Origin: Thiohalocapsa halophila
GTDB taxonomy: Bacteria; Pseudomonadota; Gammaproteobacteria; Chromatiales; Chromatiaceae
Direction of reading: 5' to 3'
Assembly: GCF_016583825.1 (NCBI RefSeq)
Contig: NZ_NRRV01000032.1
Span: 1 to 58,081 of the forward strand
Length of the DNA: 58,081 nucleotides
Shown here: positions 42,876 to 51,443 of the stretch, in pieces
Numbering within the stretch: position 1 is the stretch's first letter
Layout: every line of letters begins with the position of its first letter
Translations under genes and position numbers: made by a program
Notes under the pieces: model-generated
Databases searched by the model: none
Told to the model about the DNA's origin: nothing
Seen by the model: only the letters and a program-made list of their open reading frames with translations

Positions 42876-44948
42876 ATGCCCGCCATGTCCCAGACCTATC
42901 CCGTCCGTCCCGGCCGCCGTTATCCGCCCGGGGCGAGCATCAGCGACGAGGGCATCAACTTTTCCCTCTACAGCCGGCATGCCACCGGCGCGATGCTGTT
43001 GCTCTATGAGCCGGGGGCCGAGGCCCCGATCCAGACGCTCGAGCTGGACCCGGCGGTGAACCGCAGCTTCTTCAGCTGGCATGTGGAGGTGGTGGACCTG
43101 CCGCCCGGCACCCGCTACGCCTGGCGCCTGGACGGGCCCTGGGACCCCAAGGGCCACGGCTGGCGCTACGACGCGCGGGTGGAGCTGCTGGACCCCTGGG
43201 CGCGGGCGCTGGATACGCGCCACTGGGATCGTGCCAGGCGCTGCGGCGAAGGGCCGAGGCTCGGCGACAGCATCCGCGGCGTGGTACTGGCGGACCCCTA
43301 CGACTGGGAGGGCGATGAGCCGCTGCCGATGCCGTCGCAGGAGATGGTCATCTACGAGCTACACGTCGGCGGCTTTACCCGTCACCCGAGTGCGGGTGTT
43401 GCGCATCCGGGCAGCTTCGCCGGCGTGGTGGAGAAGATCGACCACTTAAAACGCCTCGGCATCACCCACGTGGAGCTGATGCCGGTGATGGCCTTCGATC
43501 CCCAGGATGTCCCGCCCGCGACCGGCGAGGCGGGGCTCAGCAACTTCTGGGGCTACAGCACCCACGGGTTCTTTGCGCCGCACCCGGACTTCTGCACCGG
43601 CGACCCGACGGAGCACCGGCGCGAATTCCGGGACATGGTCAAGGCCCTGCACCGCGCCGGTATCGGCGTGCTGCTGGATGTGGTGTTCAACCACACCGCC
43701 GAGGGCGGCCAGGGCGGTCCGGCGATTCACTTCAAAGGGCTCGGCAACGAGACCTTCTATATGCTGGACGCCACCGACCGCAGCCGTTACCTGGACTTCA
43801 CCGGATGCGGCAACACCGTCAACGCCAATCATCCCTTCGTCGCCCGCTACATCATCGATTGCCTGGAGTACTGGGTGCGGGAGATGCACGTGGACGGCTT
43901 CCGCTTCGACCTGGCCAGCGCCCTGGCGCGCGACCCCCAGGGCGAGCCCATGGAGCACCCGCCGGTGCTCTGGGGCATCGAGCTCTCCGACGTGCTGGCC
44001 GGCAGCAAGATCATCGCCGAGGCCTGGGACGCTGCTGGGCTCTACCACGTCGGCAGCTTCCCGGGCTACCGCTGGATGGAGTGGAACGGCCGCTATCGGG
44101 ACAGCCTCAGGGCCGCCGTGCGCGGCGACCCGGGTCAGGTGGCGGAGCTGGCGACCCGCATCGCCGGCAGCAGCGATCTCTACGAGGGCAACCTGCGCCA
44201 CCCCATCAACAGCATCAACTTCGTCACCTGCCACGACGGCTTCACGCTGGCCGATCTGGTGAGCCACGACCACAAGCACAACGCGGCCAATCAGGAGGGT
44301 AATCGCGATGGCTGCGACCACAACCTGAGCTGGAGCTGCGGGGTCGAGGGGGCGACGGACGACCGCGACATCCTCGCCCTGCGCCGCCGCCAGGCGAAGA
44401 ACTTCCTGACTGTGCTGATGCTGAGCCAAGGCATCCCGATGCTCACGGCAGGCGACGAGCTCCTGCGCTCGGCGGGCGGCAACAACAACACTTGGTGTCA
44501 GGACAACCCCACGGGCTGGCTCGATTGGACCCTCGCCGAGACCAACGCCGACATGGTGCGCTTCACGGCGGGGCTCATTGCCCTTCGCAAGCGCCACCGC
44601 AGCCTGCGTCGGCGGCATTTTCTCACCGCGGCGGACATTACCTGGCAGGCCCTGGACGGCGGCCCGCCCGCTTGGGACGCGCCGAGCTGCCGCGAGCTGG
44701 CCTTCACCCTCGTAGGCCGTGCCACGGGTGAGCCGCCGCTGCATGTGCTGATGAACTTCGGTGCCAAATCGAGAACCTGCCTGTTGCCGCGGGCGCCGGA
44801 CAAGCGGCCATGGGCCATCGCCGTGGACACCGGCGCACCGCCGCCGCGGGACCTGCTCGAGCCCGCTGTGCAGCGCAGTATTGCCGCCCGACGCTGGCGC
44901 CTGGGCGCCCACAGCGTGCTGGTGCTCGAGGGGCGCAGCGCCCCTTGA
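42876..44948 (+). CDS. glgX: Glycogen debranching enzyme
   Basis: A 690-aa GH13 isoamylase-type enzyme with an N-terminal carbohydrate-binding domain (INFSLYSRHATGAMLLLYEP). The catalytic barrel has VLLDVVFNHTAEG, nucleophile Asp in VDGFRFDLASAL, the acid Glu in KIIAEAWDAAG and the third Asp in VTCHDGFTL. It cleaves alpha-1,6 links in limit dextrins during glycogen breakdown. ATG 42876 or 42885 fits the family start (TYPVRPGRRYPPGAS). It heads a glycogen cluster that ends with glgA. Confidence 0.97.
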   Translation: MPAMSQTYPVRPGRRYPPGASISDEGINFSLYSRHATGAMLLLYEPGAEAPIQTLELDPAVNRSFFSWHVEVVDLPPGTRYAWRLDGPWDPKGHGWRYDARVELLDPWARALDTRHWDRARRCGEGPRLGDSIRGVVLADPYDWEGDEPLPMPSQEMVIYELHVGGFTRHPSAGVAHPGSFAGVVEKIDHLKRLGITHVELMPVMAFDPQDVPPATGEAGLSNFWGYSTHGFFAPHPDFCTGDPTEHRREFRDMVKALHRAGIGVLLDVVFNHTAEGGQGGPAIHFKGLGNETFYMLDATDRSRYLDFTGCGNTVNANHPFVARYIIDCLEYWVREMHVDGFRFDLASALARDPQGEPMEHPPVLWGIELSDVLAGSKIIAEAWDAAGLYHVGSFPGYRWMEWNGRYRDSLRAAVRGDPGQVAELATRIAGSSDLYEGNLRHPINSINFVTCHDGFTLADLVSHDHKHNAANQEGNRDGCDHNLSWSCGVEGATDDRDILALRRRQAKNFLTVLMLSQGIPMLTAGDELLRSAGGNNNTWCQDNPTGWLDWTLAETNADMVRFTAGLIALRKRHRSLRRRHFLTAADITWQALDGGPPAWDAPSCRELAFTLVGRATGEPPLHVLMNFGAKSRTCLLPRAPDKRPWAIAVDTGAPPPRDLLEPAVQRSIAARRWRLGAHSVLVLEGRSAP

Positions 44949-45031
44949 TCCGGCACGCTGGGCCGGCGACGACAAACCGAGGCTGGTGATTACCGACGAC
45001 CTGACACGCGCCGAGGCCGCGGGCTGAGCCG

Positions 45032-45973
45032 ATGCTTGCCGGCGTGAGCCTCCAGCCGCCGTACCCGGCATGCGGCAGCCCGGCGGCTGCCGCCGCCGTG
45101 CGCCGTGCGGCGATCGGATCTCAGCGCGCGGGCCGGTCCTTCGCCAGCTTCGGCGAGGTTGTCCAGGGACGCCGCCGCGATGGCGAGGATTTTCTGATCA
45201 CCATGCCGGTGGATCTCTGGAGCCATTGTCGGGTGCACTGGTCTGCCTGCGACGGGCCGTCGCGGGTCGACGCGGAGCTGGTCAAGGCGCGGCGCATCGC
45301 CGAGGTGCTGCTGCGGCTGCTGGGCCTGGAGACCGGCGTGCGGCTGCGTATCCGATTGACGCGCCAGATCCCCATCGGCAAAGGGCTCAGCTCCAGCACC
45401 GCGGACATGCTCGCCGTGCTGCGGGGCTGCCAGGCGCTGTTCGGTGTCGCGCTGAGCGAGCGCTGCATCTCGCGCTTGTTCTCCCGCATCGAGCCGCACG
45501 ACGCGCTGCACTATCCCACCAGCGTCGCCTACAACCACCGCCGCGGGCATTTGTTGGCGCATTTTGGCTACACCCCGGACTATCGCATCCTGGCGGTAGA
45601 CGCCGGCGGCCGGGTCTGTACCCAGACCTACAACGCGGGCCTGACATTCCGCCCCGAGCTGCTGTGCGCCTACGACGCGCTCTATCAGGAGGCGGCGGCC
45701 GCCTTCGCGGCCCGCGACGATGCGGCCATTGCCCGCTGTGCTACGCGCTCGACGGCGCTGCACGTCCAGCGCACCGGCAATACCTTCCTCGGGCGCTTGC
45801 TGGCCTGGGCCGATGCCATGGACGTGCTCGGCCTGCTGGGTACCCACAGCGGCACTTGCGGCGGCCTCTTGTTGCCCGGCGACGCCGACGATGCCACGCT
45901 GGAGCGCCTCGCCGCGGCGGTGGCGCATCTGGGCACCACCTTCCATGCCCGCACGCTGCGGCTGCCGGCCTGA
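45032..45973 (+). CDS. GHMP kinase, L-threonine kinase (PduX)-like
   Basis: A 313-aa kinase of the GHMP superfamily. The ATP-binding loop is PIGKGLSSSTADMLAVLRGC, and the third GHMP motif is near THSGTCGGLLLPGDAD. The layout matches PduX-type L-threonine kinases, which make threonine phosphate for the cobalamin nucleotide loop. No other cobalamin gene is near; it is embedded in a glycogen cluster. Either the gene is a passenger or it acts on another small alcohol or sugar, and the sequence alone does not decide. The first 30 residues are low complexity. Confidence 0.82.
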   Translation: MLAGVSLQPPYPACGSPAAAAAVRRAAIGSQRAGRSFASFGEVVQGRRRDGEDFLITMPVDLWSHCRVHWSACDGPSRVDAELVKARRIAEVLLRLLGLETGVRLRIRLTRQIPIGKGLSSSTADMLAVLRGCQALFGVALSERCISRLFSRIEPHDALHYPTSVAYNHRRGHLLAHFGYTPDYRILAVDAGGRVCTQTYNAGLTFRPELLCAYDALYQEAAAAFAARDDAAIARCATRSTALHVQRTGNTFLGRLLAWADAMDVLGLLGTHSGTCGGLLLPGDADDATLERLAAAVAHLGTTFHARTLRLPA

Positions 45974-46108
45974 AGCCAATCAGCGGGCAAACAGGGACGC
46001 CTTGCCCGATCGACGCGCCGCGCCGGCGGCGGCCGTGCCTGGGCCAATTCGCCAATTCCCTGCCAGATCGGGCACAATTCCGGGTTTGTACCCCTAAGAT
46101 CGGGCGCC

Positions 46109-46420
46109 GTGATGCTCGCGACGAACATTTCTCACGCCCTGGGCTTACACATGCATCAGCCGCCGGGCAACCTGGCCCTGCTGATGGAGGCCAACGTCCG
46201 GGAGGCGGAGCAGATCATCCGTTGCTACGGGCGCCCGCCCCGTTATGCGCAGCAATACGCGGACGTGGGGCATCTACACGTCGGCGAGGACTGGCTGCCG
46301 AGGCTGGCGGCGCTCACGGACGCCGCCGACGCCATCATCGGCGCCCTGGAGGCGGGCGGCGCGGCTGGGGAGGCCGCCGCCGAGGGCGCGCAAGACCCGG
46401 GCCTAGGGAGTCGGCGCTGA
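46109..46420 (+). pseudogene. Truncated GH57 glycoside hydrolase gene
   Basis: The first 70 residues match the start of GH57 alpha-glucan enzymes (HALGLHMHQPPGNLALLMEA then NVREAEQIIRCYGRPPRYAQ, QYADVGHLHVG). GH57 proteins are normally 500 aa or longer, and here the frame ends at 103 aa. After HVG the sequence changes to an Ala/Gly-rich tail. The catalytic Glu and Asp, which lie far downstream in the family, are absent. It is a remnant of the alpha-glucan enzyme that would belong in this cluster. Internal deletion is the likely cause, with the DUF4912 gene starting right after. Confidence 0.75.
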
Positions 46421-46459
46421 TTGTGTGCGGCTGCTTCCTCCGTCGCCGCGGACGCCGCC

Positions 46460-47659
46460 ATGGATGACGCGCAAGCCGGCGGCAAGCCGTCCGAGGCATC
46501 GGCGACGATAGGGTCGGACCCGACGCTGGCCGATCCCGGCCGCATCACGGGCGGCGAGTTCCCGGACACGGCCGTCGGCACGCAAATGGTGCTCTATCCG
46601 ACCGATGGCGGCGGCGTCGACCTGCGCTGGCAGATCGAGCCCGCCGACATTGCCTATGCCCGCGCCGGCTTCCGCGGCACCGAGGCGCGCCCGATGCTCA
46701 GGCTGCACCGGATCGGCACGACGGGCGATGACCGTCTGCTGGCGTACACGGATCTCGGCGGCGACGATGCCGCCGCCGAGCACGGGCACGCCCACTACGA
46801 CAACGCCGATGCCGCTGGGCTCTTGCAGGCGGAGATCGGGCTCGCCAGCGCCGACGGCGGCTGGCTGCTGATTGCCCGCTCCAATGAATTGCGCGCGGCG
46901 GCGCCGATTGGGGTGGACTTCCTGCATCCAACCCCAGCGCCGGCCGCTATCGCCGGGCCTGTTGACGAGACCGCATCCACCGCGGCCCATGCGTCGGCCG
47001 GCCCCGCCGCAGCCGGGAGGGAGACGGATGCGCCGGCGCCTGTGCAGCTGGCGCCCGAGTTCCCGCTGGTGGAGCCGCACCTGTCCGAGCCCCTTTCCGG
47101 GCCCCAGCCCCAGCCCCTTTCCGAGCAGGCGCGGGCGGTGTCGACCCAGCCAGACAGGGCGGCCGAGGGCGGCGCCGAGCCGGGTAAGCTCGCCGGGGTG
47201 GCCGCGGCGCAGGACGGCCTCGACCGAGCGGCTGGCGAGCCCGCTTTCGCCCGGCGCAGCGACCCGAACCTCGCTGCCGGTGGGCAGGCCCGAGACCTGT
47301 CCGCTCCGCCGGGGGCGGGGCGCGGCCAGGAGCCGCCGCCCGGCGGCGTGGTGCCGCGGCTGGCGCCCCGGCAGCCGTCACCGGGGCCGTCGGCGCAGAC
47401 CTTCTCAGCGCCGTCGCCGGCGGCGGGCAGCGGCCCGCTGCGCCCCCAGGCAGACGGCGCGACCCTGAGCGCAGCCCTTGTGGTGCACGGCAGCGCGCCG
47501 CCGAACAGCCTGCTCGATTTGGGGGGGCATCCCTATCGCGTCGGGCCCGGCGGGCGCTTCGTGCTCCACATTCCCATTCGCGATCACCAGCTCATCCGCC
47601 GCGTGCTTGCGACACTGCCGCAGCTGCCGGTGGAGCAGCGCGACGACGGGGCCGGCTGA
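46460..47659 (+). CDS. DUF4912-domain protein with long disordered middle
   Basis: A protein of about 399 aa. An N-terminal domain (residues about 25-140) has the DUF4912 pattern VDLRWQIEPADIAYARAGFR then PMLRLHRIG and GGWLLIARSNELRAAAPIGV. A proline/alanine/glutamine-rich linker of about 190 residues follows. The C-terminal segment (LVVHGSAPPNSLLDLGGHPY then RVGPGGRFVLHIPI) is a second small beta domain. DUF4912 genes are often found beside GH57 and glycogen genes; the function is unknown. An earlier TTG (46421) could be the start instead of ATG 46460. Confidence 0.8.
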   Translation: MDDAQAGGKPSEASATIGSDPTLADPGRITGGEFPDTAVGTQMVLYPTDGGGVDLRWQIEPADIAYARAGFRGTEARPMLRLHRIGTTGDDRLLAYTDLGGDDAAAEHGHAHYDNADAAGLLQAEIGLASADGGWLLIARSNELRAAAPIGVDFLHPTPAPAAIAGPVDETASTAAHASAGPAAAGRETDAPAPVQLAPEFPLVEPHLSEPLSGPQPQPLSEQARAVSTQPDRAAEGGAEPGKLAGVAAAQDGLDRAAGEPAFARRSDPNLAAGGQARDLSAPPGAGRGQEPPPGGVVPRLAPRQPSPGPSAQTFSAPSPAAGSGPLRPQADGATLSAALVVHGSAPPNSLLDLGGHPYRVGPGGRFVLHIPIRDHQLIRRVLATLPQLPVEQRDDGAG

Positions 47660-47864
47660 GCGCCCTGATGTGGTGAGCCGGGTTTGAGTAGGACAGGTCG
47701 GCGGCGCAGACTTCGGCAGAGCCGCCGGTACGGCGCGTATAATCCGGCGTTGATCCCGGCCACCAATCACCCGCCCGCCGCCGACACGGCCGGACCCCAA
47801 GGCGACCCTCAACCGGGCGGGCCGCGCCGCGGGCCGGCCGCCGGCGCCAGCCAAGGACCGCCGT

Positions 47865-49331
47865 ATGTTCATCGTCATGGCCAGCCCAGAATGCGCACCC
47901 GTCGCCAAGGCCGGGGGCCTCGGGGACTTCGTGCACGGCCTTTGCCGGGAGCTGGCCAGTCGCGGCAATGCCGTGGAGCTCGTGCTGCCCAAGTACGACA
48001 GCCTGCGCTTCGATCGCATCGAAGACCTGCACAAGGTCCATGGCGACCTCTGGGTGCCCTTCTACGACCGGGCCATCCACTGCGATGTGGAATACGGCGA
48101 GGTGGACGGCATCAAGTGCTTCTTCATCGATGCCCACTCCGAGCACGGCTTCTTCAATCGCGGCAAGATCTACGGCGACGCGGACGACCCGGACCGCTTT
48201 GCGTTCTTCTCGCGGGCGGTGATGGAGCTCTTGTACAAGTCCGGCAAGCACCCGGACATCATCCACTGCAACGACTGGCACACCGGACTCATGCCGGTGC
48301 TGCTGTACGAGATCTACGCCGGGCTCGGCATGGATCGCACCCGCGTCTGTTATTCGCTGCACAACGTGGGTCACCAGGGCTGGACCGGCCCCCATGTGCT
48401 GCACATGAACGGCCTGGACGCCGACCGCCTGATGGCACCGGAGCGCCTGCGCGACCCCGGCAATCCGGGTGCGGTGAACCTGATGAAAGGCGGAATCGTC
48501 TTCTCCAACTTCGTCACCACGGTGTCTCCGCGCTATGCCTGGGAGATCCAGCACACGGAGCAGGGCATGGGCCTGCAGGACGTGCTGCAAGTCCATGACC
48601 ACAAGTTCGGCGGCGTGCTGAACGGCATCGACTACGACACCTGGAGCCCGCAGCGCGATACCCATCTGCCGGTGCGCTACGGACCGGAGACCCTGCCGGA
48701 GAAGGCAAAGAGCAAGACGGCGCTGCGGGCGCGCACCGGGCTCGCCGACGACTTCAAGCCCCTGGTGGCGGTGGTGACCCGCCTGGATCGGCAAAAGGGC
48801 GTGGAGCTGATCCGCCACGGCATCTACTACGCCCTGGAGCAGGGCTGCCAGTTCGTGCTGCTCGGCAGCGCGTCGTCACCGGAGGTGAACGCCGATTTCC
48901 AGCGCATCAAGGACGAAACGGATGCGAGCCCCGACTGCCATCTGGAGCTCGGCTACGACGAGGACCTTGCGCACCTGATCTACGCCGGCGCGGACATGAT
49001 CCTGATCCCGAGCGTCTACGAGCCCTGCGGACTCACCCAGATGATCGCCATGCAATACGGCTGCGTGCCCATCGCACGGCGGGTCGGCGGGCTCGCGGAT
49101 ACGGTGTTCGACGCCAACTACTCGGACCGGCCGTTCGAGGAGCGCAACGGCTACGTCTTCGACGACTTCACCTATGCCGGGCTGGAGTCCGCCCTGGGCC
49201 GGGCCATCGGGCTGTGGAAGCGTTATCCGGAGTACTTCCGCCAGCTGCGGGTCAACGGCATGCGCCAGGACCACTCTTGGAACGGGCCCGCGCAGCACTA
49301 CCTCGATATCTACAATCACATCCGCACCTGA
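47865..49331 (+). CDS. glgA: Glycogen synthase
   Basis: A 488-aa GT5 ADP-glucose glucosyltransferase. The N-terminal nucleotide-sugar loop is PVAKAGGLGDFVHGLCRELA, followed by DIIHCNDWHTGLMPVLLYEI. The C-terminal half has VVTRLDRQKGVELI and the conserved IPSVYEPCGLTQMIAMQYGC. It builds the glycogen chain that GlgX debranches. A TATAAT hexamer at 47738-47743 lies in the gap upstream, but without a good -35. No glgC or glgB is in the window. Confidence 0.97.
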   Translation: MFIVMASPECAPVAKAGGLGDFVHGLCRELASRGNAVELVLPKYDSLRFDRIEDLHKVHGDLWVPFYDRAIHCDVEYGEVDGIKCFFIDAHSEHGFFNRGKIYGDADDPDRFAFFSRAVMELLYKSGKHPDIIHCNDWHTGLMPVLLYEIYAGLGMDRTRVCYSLHNVGHQGWTGPHVLHMNGLDADRLMAPERLRDPGNPGAVNLMKGGIVFSNFVTTVSPRYAWEIQHTEQGMGLQDVLQVHDHKFGGVLNGIDYDTWSPQRDTHLPVRYGPETLPEKAKSKTALRARTGLADDFKPLVAVVTRLDRQKGVELIRHGIYYALEQGCQFVLLGSASSPEVNADFQRIKDETDASPDCHLELGYDEDLAHLIYAGADMILIPSVYEPCGLTQMIAMQYGCVPIARRVGGLADTVFDANYSDRPFEERNGYVFDDFTYAGLESALGRAIGLWKRYPEYFRQLRVNGMRQDHSWNGPAQHYLDIYNHIRT

Positions 49332-49517
49332 GCGCGCGCAGGCGACATCGGGCTCGGGAGGTCCCGTTGCCTGCTGGTGCCCATGCCCGCCCCGGCTCGG
49401 GCTCCGCCGGCGGATCTGCTCCCGACGCGCCCTTTGCTGCGCGGCCGCGCTGGCGCAGTCCGGGCCGCGGCTCCACCCGGCACGGGAATGCGAGCCGCAG
49501 CCCCGCTCTCCGATTCC

Positions 49518-50963
49518 ATGACCGACCCCATCCACATCGAGCCGCTGGCCTATCGCGCTGACACCGCGGCACTGTTCGCCGCCGTGGCCGCGGAGCCCTG
49601 GGCGGTCTTCCTGGACAGCAACGCCGGGCGTGCCGCAGGCGGGCGCTGGGATATCGTGGCGCTGGCACCGCGGGTGACGCTGCGCACCACGGGTGCGGCC
49701 ACCGAGGTCCGCGCCGGCAACAGGCTGCGGCATCGCCACGAGGACCCCCTGGCGTTGCTGCGCGAGGCCCTCGGGCCGCGGGCACGGCCGGCGGCCCGGG
49801 GATTGCCCTTCGTCGGCGGTGCCATCGGCTGGCTCGGCTACGACTTGGCGCGGCGCTTCGAGCGGCTCGGGCTCGCGAGCCCGCTGGCGCCGGGTGCGCC
49901 GCAGCTGGCGGTGGGCATCTACGACTGGGCACTCGTGGTGGACCACCATGCGCAAGCGAGCTGGCTGGTGGGCCGCGGCGACACCGCCGACCCGCGGCGC
50001 CAGCGTCTGCGGCGCCTGGCCGAGGCCCGAGCCCCGGCGGCCGGACCGGCTGCGGCGGTGCGGGGGCTCCGTGTGACCGGCCCGCTGTGGAGCGATATGG
50101 ATCAGGCGGCGTACCGCCGGCGCTTCGCCGCGGTGCAGGACTACATCCATGCCGGTGACTGCTACCAGGTGAATCTGGCGCGGCGCTGGTCGGCGCCGGT
50201 GGCCGGCGACCCTTGGGCGGCCTATGCCCGGCTGCGGCAGCTCAACCCGGCGCCCTTCGCCGCCTATCTGAGCACGCCGGGCATGCAGGTGCTCTCGGCC
50301 TCCCCGGAGCGCTTCCTGGCGCTGCGCGACGGACGGGTGGAGACCCGCCCCATCAAGGGCACGGCGCCGCGCGCCCCATCGGCGGCGCGCGACCGGGCGC
50401 TGGCGACAGGGCTTGCGGCGAGCGCGAAGGACCGGGCCGAGAACCTGATGATCGTGGACCTGCTGCGCAACGACCTGGGACGCTGCTGCGAGACCGGCAG
50501 CGTGCGGGTGCCGGAGCTCTTTGCCGTGGAGTCCTACGCCGGCGTGCATCATCTCGTTAGCAGCGTCACCGCGCGCCTGCGCACGGATGCGGATGCGGCC
50601 TCGCTGCTGCGGGCCTGCTTCCCGGGCGGCTCCATCACCGGCGCGCCGAAGATTCGCGCCATGCAGATCATCGACGAGCTCGAAGGCGCGCCCCGCGGCG
50701 TCTATTGCGGCAGCATCGGCTACATCGGCTACGACGGCGCCATGGACACCAACATTGCCATTCGCACGGCCAGCATCGCCAACGGCCGCCTCGATTTCCG
50801 TGCCGGCGGCGGCCTGGTGGCGGACTCCGAGTGCGATGCCGAATGGGCCGAGATCGGGCTCAAGGCGCGGGCGCTATTGACGTTGGCGGCCGAGCTCGGC
50901 GCCGATGCGCATGCCGTGCTCGGCGCGGCTGCAGAGCGCCTACGAACCCACGGCGCTCGCTGA
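49518..50963 (+). CDS. pabB: Aminodeoxychorismate synthase component I
   Basis: A 481-aa chorismate-binding enzyme of folate synthesis. It has the PIKGT motif, whose lysine marks aminodeoxychorismate synthase (anthranilate synthase has PIAGT). Other blocks are YIHAGDCYQVNLARRW, ASPERFLALRDG, ENLMIVDLLRNDLGR and FPGGSITGAPKIRAMQII. ATG 49518 starts MTDPIHIEPLAYRADTAALF; the upstream open frame is low complexity. It uses chorismate from aroC, and folA is also in the window. pabA is not. Confidence 0.96.
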   Translation: MTDPIHIEPLAYRADTAALFAAVAAEPWAVFLDSNAGRAAGGRWDIVALAPRVTLRTTGAATEVRAGNRLRHRHEDPLALLREALGPRARPAARGLPFVGGAIGWLGYDLARRFERLGLASPLAPGAPQLAVGIYDWALVVDHHAQASWLVGRGDTADPRRQRLRRLAEARAPAAGPAAAVRGLRVTGPLWSDMDQAAYRRRFAAVQDYIHAGDCYQVNLARRWSAPVAGDPWAAYARLRQLNPAPFAAYLSTPGMQVLSASPERFLALRDGRVETRPIKGTAPRAPSAARDRALATGLAASAKDRAENLMIVDLLRNDLGRCCETGSVRVPELFAVESYAGVHHLVSSVTARLRTDADAASLLRACFPGGSITGAPKIRAMQIIDELEGAPRGVYCGSIGYIGYDGAMDTNIAIRTASIANGRLDFRAGGGLVADSECDAEWAEIGLKARALLTLAAELGADAHAVLGAAAERLRTHGAR

Positions 50964-51005
50964 TGCCCGGGCGCCTGCAGGCGGCGCAGGCACGCTGCAT
51001 CCGTG

Positions 51006-51323
51006 TCAGTTGCGCAAGGCCCGCGGCTGATACCGCCCGCCTTCGAGATCGCCGAAGAGCTCGCCGAGCATCGGGTGGCGGATGGGCTGGCCGCTGGTGT
51101 CGTCCTCCAGGTTGCGCTCGGCGACATAGGTCTCGTGCTCGGCGCCGTCCACAAGCACCCGGTACCAGGGCTGGTCCTTGGGCGGTCGGGATTTGGCCAC
51201 CTGGTCGTACCAGTCATCGCTGCCGCTGAATGCCGGGTCCACGTCGACGATGACACCGCGGTAATCGAACAGGCGATGGTGCACGAGCTGGCCGATGTGG
51301 AAGCGGGCGGCGGTGGTGGTCAT
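51006..51323 (-). CDS. hspQ: Heat shock protein HspQ
   Basis: A 105-aa protein with the YccV/HspQ fold: RFHIGQLVHHRLFDYRGVIV then DVDPAFSGSDDWYDQVAKSR, PPKDQPWYRVLVDGAEHETY, VAERNLEDD. In enterobacteria HspQ modulates Lon specificity and acetylation-dependent proteolysis. The start has AAGAGGAG upstream. It is convergent with pabB and divergent from pqiA. Confidence 0.95.
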   Translation of the reverse strand: MTTTAARFHIGQLVHHRLFDYRGVIVDVDPAFSGSDDWYDQVAKSRPPKDQPWYRVLVDGAEHETYVAERNLEDDTSGQPIRHPMLGELFGDLEGGRYQPRALRN

Positions 51324-51443
51324 TGTGGGCTCCTCTTAGGCGTCGCGGGATGACAAGCGCAAACGATACCAACAGCATGCCGCTCGGGTCATGAGATTGT
51401 CGCCGGGCAACGCCCGGCCGCAGCGCGGGTATACTTCACGCCC

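Noticed and set aside
47738..47743. TATAAT upstream of glgA as a full promoter.
   Set aside because: No acceptable -35 at 16-18 bp spacing; noted under glgA only.
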